Shown here: in pieces, positions 6,700-7,123 of the stretch | Layout of the letters: each line of letters opens with the position of its first letter | Position numbering within the stretch: position 1 is the stretch's first letter | Source: Panacagrimonas sp041635265 | Lineage (GTDB): Bacteria; Pseudomonadota; Gammaproteobacteria; Nevskiales; Nevskiaceae | NCBI GenBank assembly: GCA_041635265.1 | Contig: JBFJJV010000147.1 | Coordinates: 1-7,123 of the forward strand | DNA: 7,123 nt | Reading direction: 5' to 3' | Position numbers and translations under genes: made by a program | The notes under the pieces: generated by a model | Seen by the model: the letters and a program-made list of their open reading frames with translations, nothing else | Told to the model about the DNA's origin: nothing | The model's database searches: none

Positions 6700-7123
6700 G
6701 GCTGCGCGGCATTTACTATGACGGGAAAAGTGCCAGGGCAGTGCTGGTCGATGTGCTTGAGCGTCGTGATCAAGTCTGGATTCGGGCGGATGGATTCGAG
6801 CGCATTGAGTCGCTGTCTGATGTGCGCATCGGCGAGCAGATCGGCAGTGCGCCGCGCATCGTTTGCTACGCTGACGGCGCCCATGTGGAAATTGGTGACC
6901 ACGATGCGTTTGCCTTCTGGCTGAAAGCGATTGGATACCGCGAAACTGCAGTGGATATGGCGCAACGCAGCCTGCCGATTGCGCTGTTTTCACTGTTCTT
7001 GCTGATGTTTGCCGGCACCGCCGCCTATCAATGGGGGCTCCCTTACATGGCCAAACAGCTCGCAGAACGCATCCCGACTGAGCTTGCAGCCAAGCTCAGT
7101 GAGGGCACATTGTCAGTTCTGGA
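6696..7123 (+). CDS. M48 family metallopeptidase, N-terminal part (runs off the right edge)
   Basis: An open frame starts at ATG 6696, overlapping the DUF898 stop by four bases (ATGA), and stays open to the window edge, giving 142 codons. Residues 1-80 form a small soluble domain beginning RGIYYDGKSARAVLV, with IGSAPRIVCYADGAHVEI further on. This resembles the beta-rich N-terminal domain (DUF7092 type) found before M48 peptidase domains. Residues about 93-112 are a hydrophobic membrane anchor (LPIALFSLFLLMFAGTAAY), followed by WGLPYMAKQLAERIPTELAAKL, the usual lead-in to the peptidase domain. The zinc-binding HExxH motif would lie beyond the window, so activity cannot be confirmed here. There is no clear Shine-Dalgarno, so expression probably depends on translational coupling with the DUF898 gene. 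Known M48 relatives degrade damaged membrane or envelope proteins. The specific target here is unknown. Confidence 0.78.
   Translation, partial: MRLRGIYYDGKSARAVLVDVLERRDQVWIRADGFERIESLSDVRIGEQIGSAPRIVCYADGAHVEIGDHDAFAFWLKAIGYRETAVDMAQRSLPIALFSLFLLMFAGTAAYQWGLPYMAKQLAERIPTELAAKLSEGTLSVL

Noticed and set aside
7080..7097. Small inverted repeat GAGCTT / AAGCTC in the peptidase gene
   Set aside because: It is only six pairs inside coding sequence, with no T-run, and is common by chance.
1..7123. Search by eye for CRISPR repeats, tRNA or rRNA, transposase genes, attachment sites and direct repeats
   Set aside because: Nothing was seen. The window is filled end to end by protein-coding genes with short junctions.

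Overview
This is a gene-dense, GC-rich stretch of proteobacterial chromosome, most likely from a gamma- or betaproteobacterium. That placement rests on the gene families (a Czc-type heavy-metal RND pump, acylphosphatase, MATE exporter, and a DUF898/YjgN protein followed by an M48-type protease), on overall base composition judged by eye, and on the Shine-Dalgarno sites. A genus cannot be named from the sequence alone. I see no mobile element, CRISPR array, tRNA, rRNA or sign of recent transfer. No stretch longer than about 35 bases is free of genes.

Layout. (1) 1-3259, plus strand: the last 36 codons of a periplasmic adaptor gene overlap the start of a full-length heavy-metal RND pump (CzcA type). 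This is the 3' end of an efflux operon whose promoter and first genes lie upstream of the window. (2) 3234-3515, minus strand: an acylphosphatase gene runs convergently into the pump gene and overlaps its last 26 bases. It contains a strong inverted repeat. (3) From 3547 all genes are on the plus strand and tightly packed: a 230-residue soluble protein that I do not recognise, a MATE-family exporter, a DUF898 (YjgN-like) multi-spanning membrane protein, and the N-terminal part of a membrane-anchored M48-type metallopeptidase that runs off the right edge. The acylphosphatase and the unknown gene are divergent, with only 31 bases between their start codons.

How the genes work together. The adaptor and pump form two parts of a three-part complex that expels metal cations across the cell envelope. 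The residues visible in the pump point to divalent cations (Zn/Co/Cd/Ni) rather than Cu/Ag. The DUF898 and M48 genes overlap by ATGA and are probably translationally coupled, so they probably act together at the membrane. Nothing in the sequence ties the acylphosphatase, the unknown protein or the MATE exporter to metal efflux. Their closeness to it may be incidental.

The window is mostly ordinary housekeeping and envelope transport. I did not find a convincing new system. The points most worth a second look are the unrecognised 230-residue gene with its possible leaderless start, the uncertain start of the MATE gene, the long hairpin inside the acylphosphatase gene, and the coupled DUF898-M48 pair.
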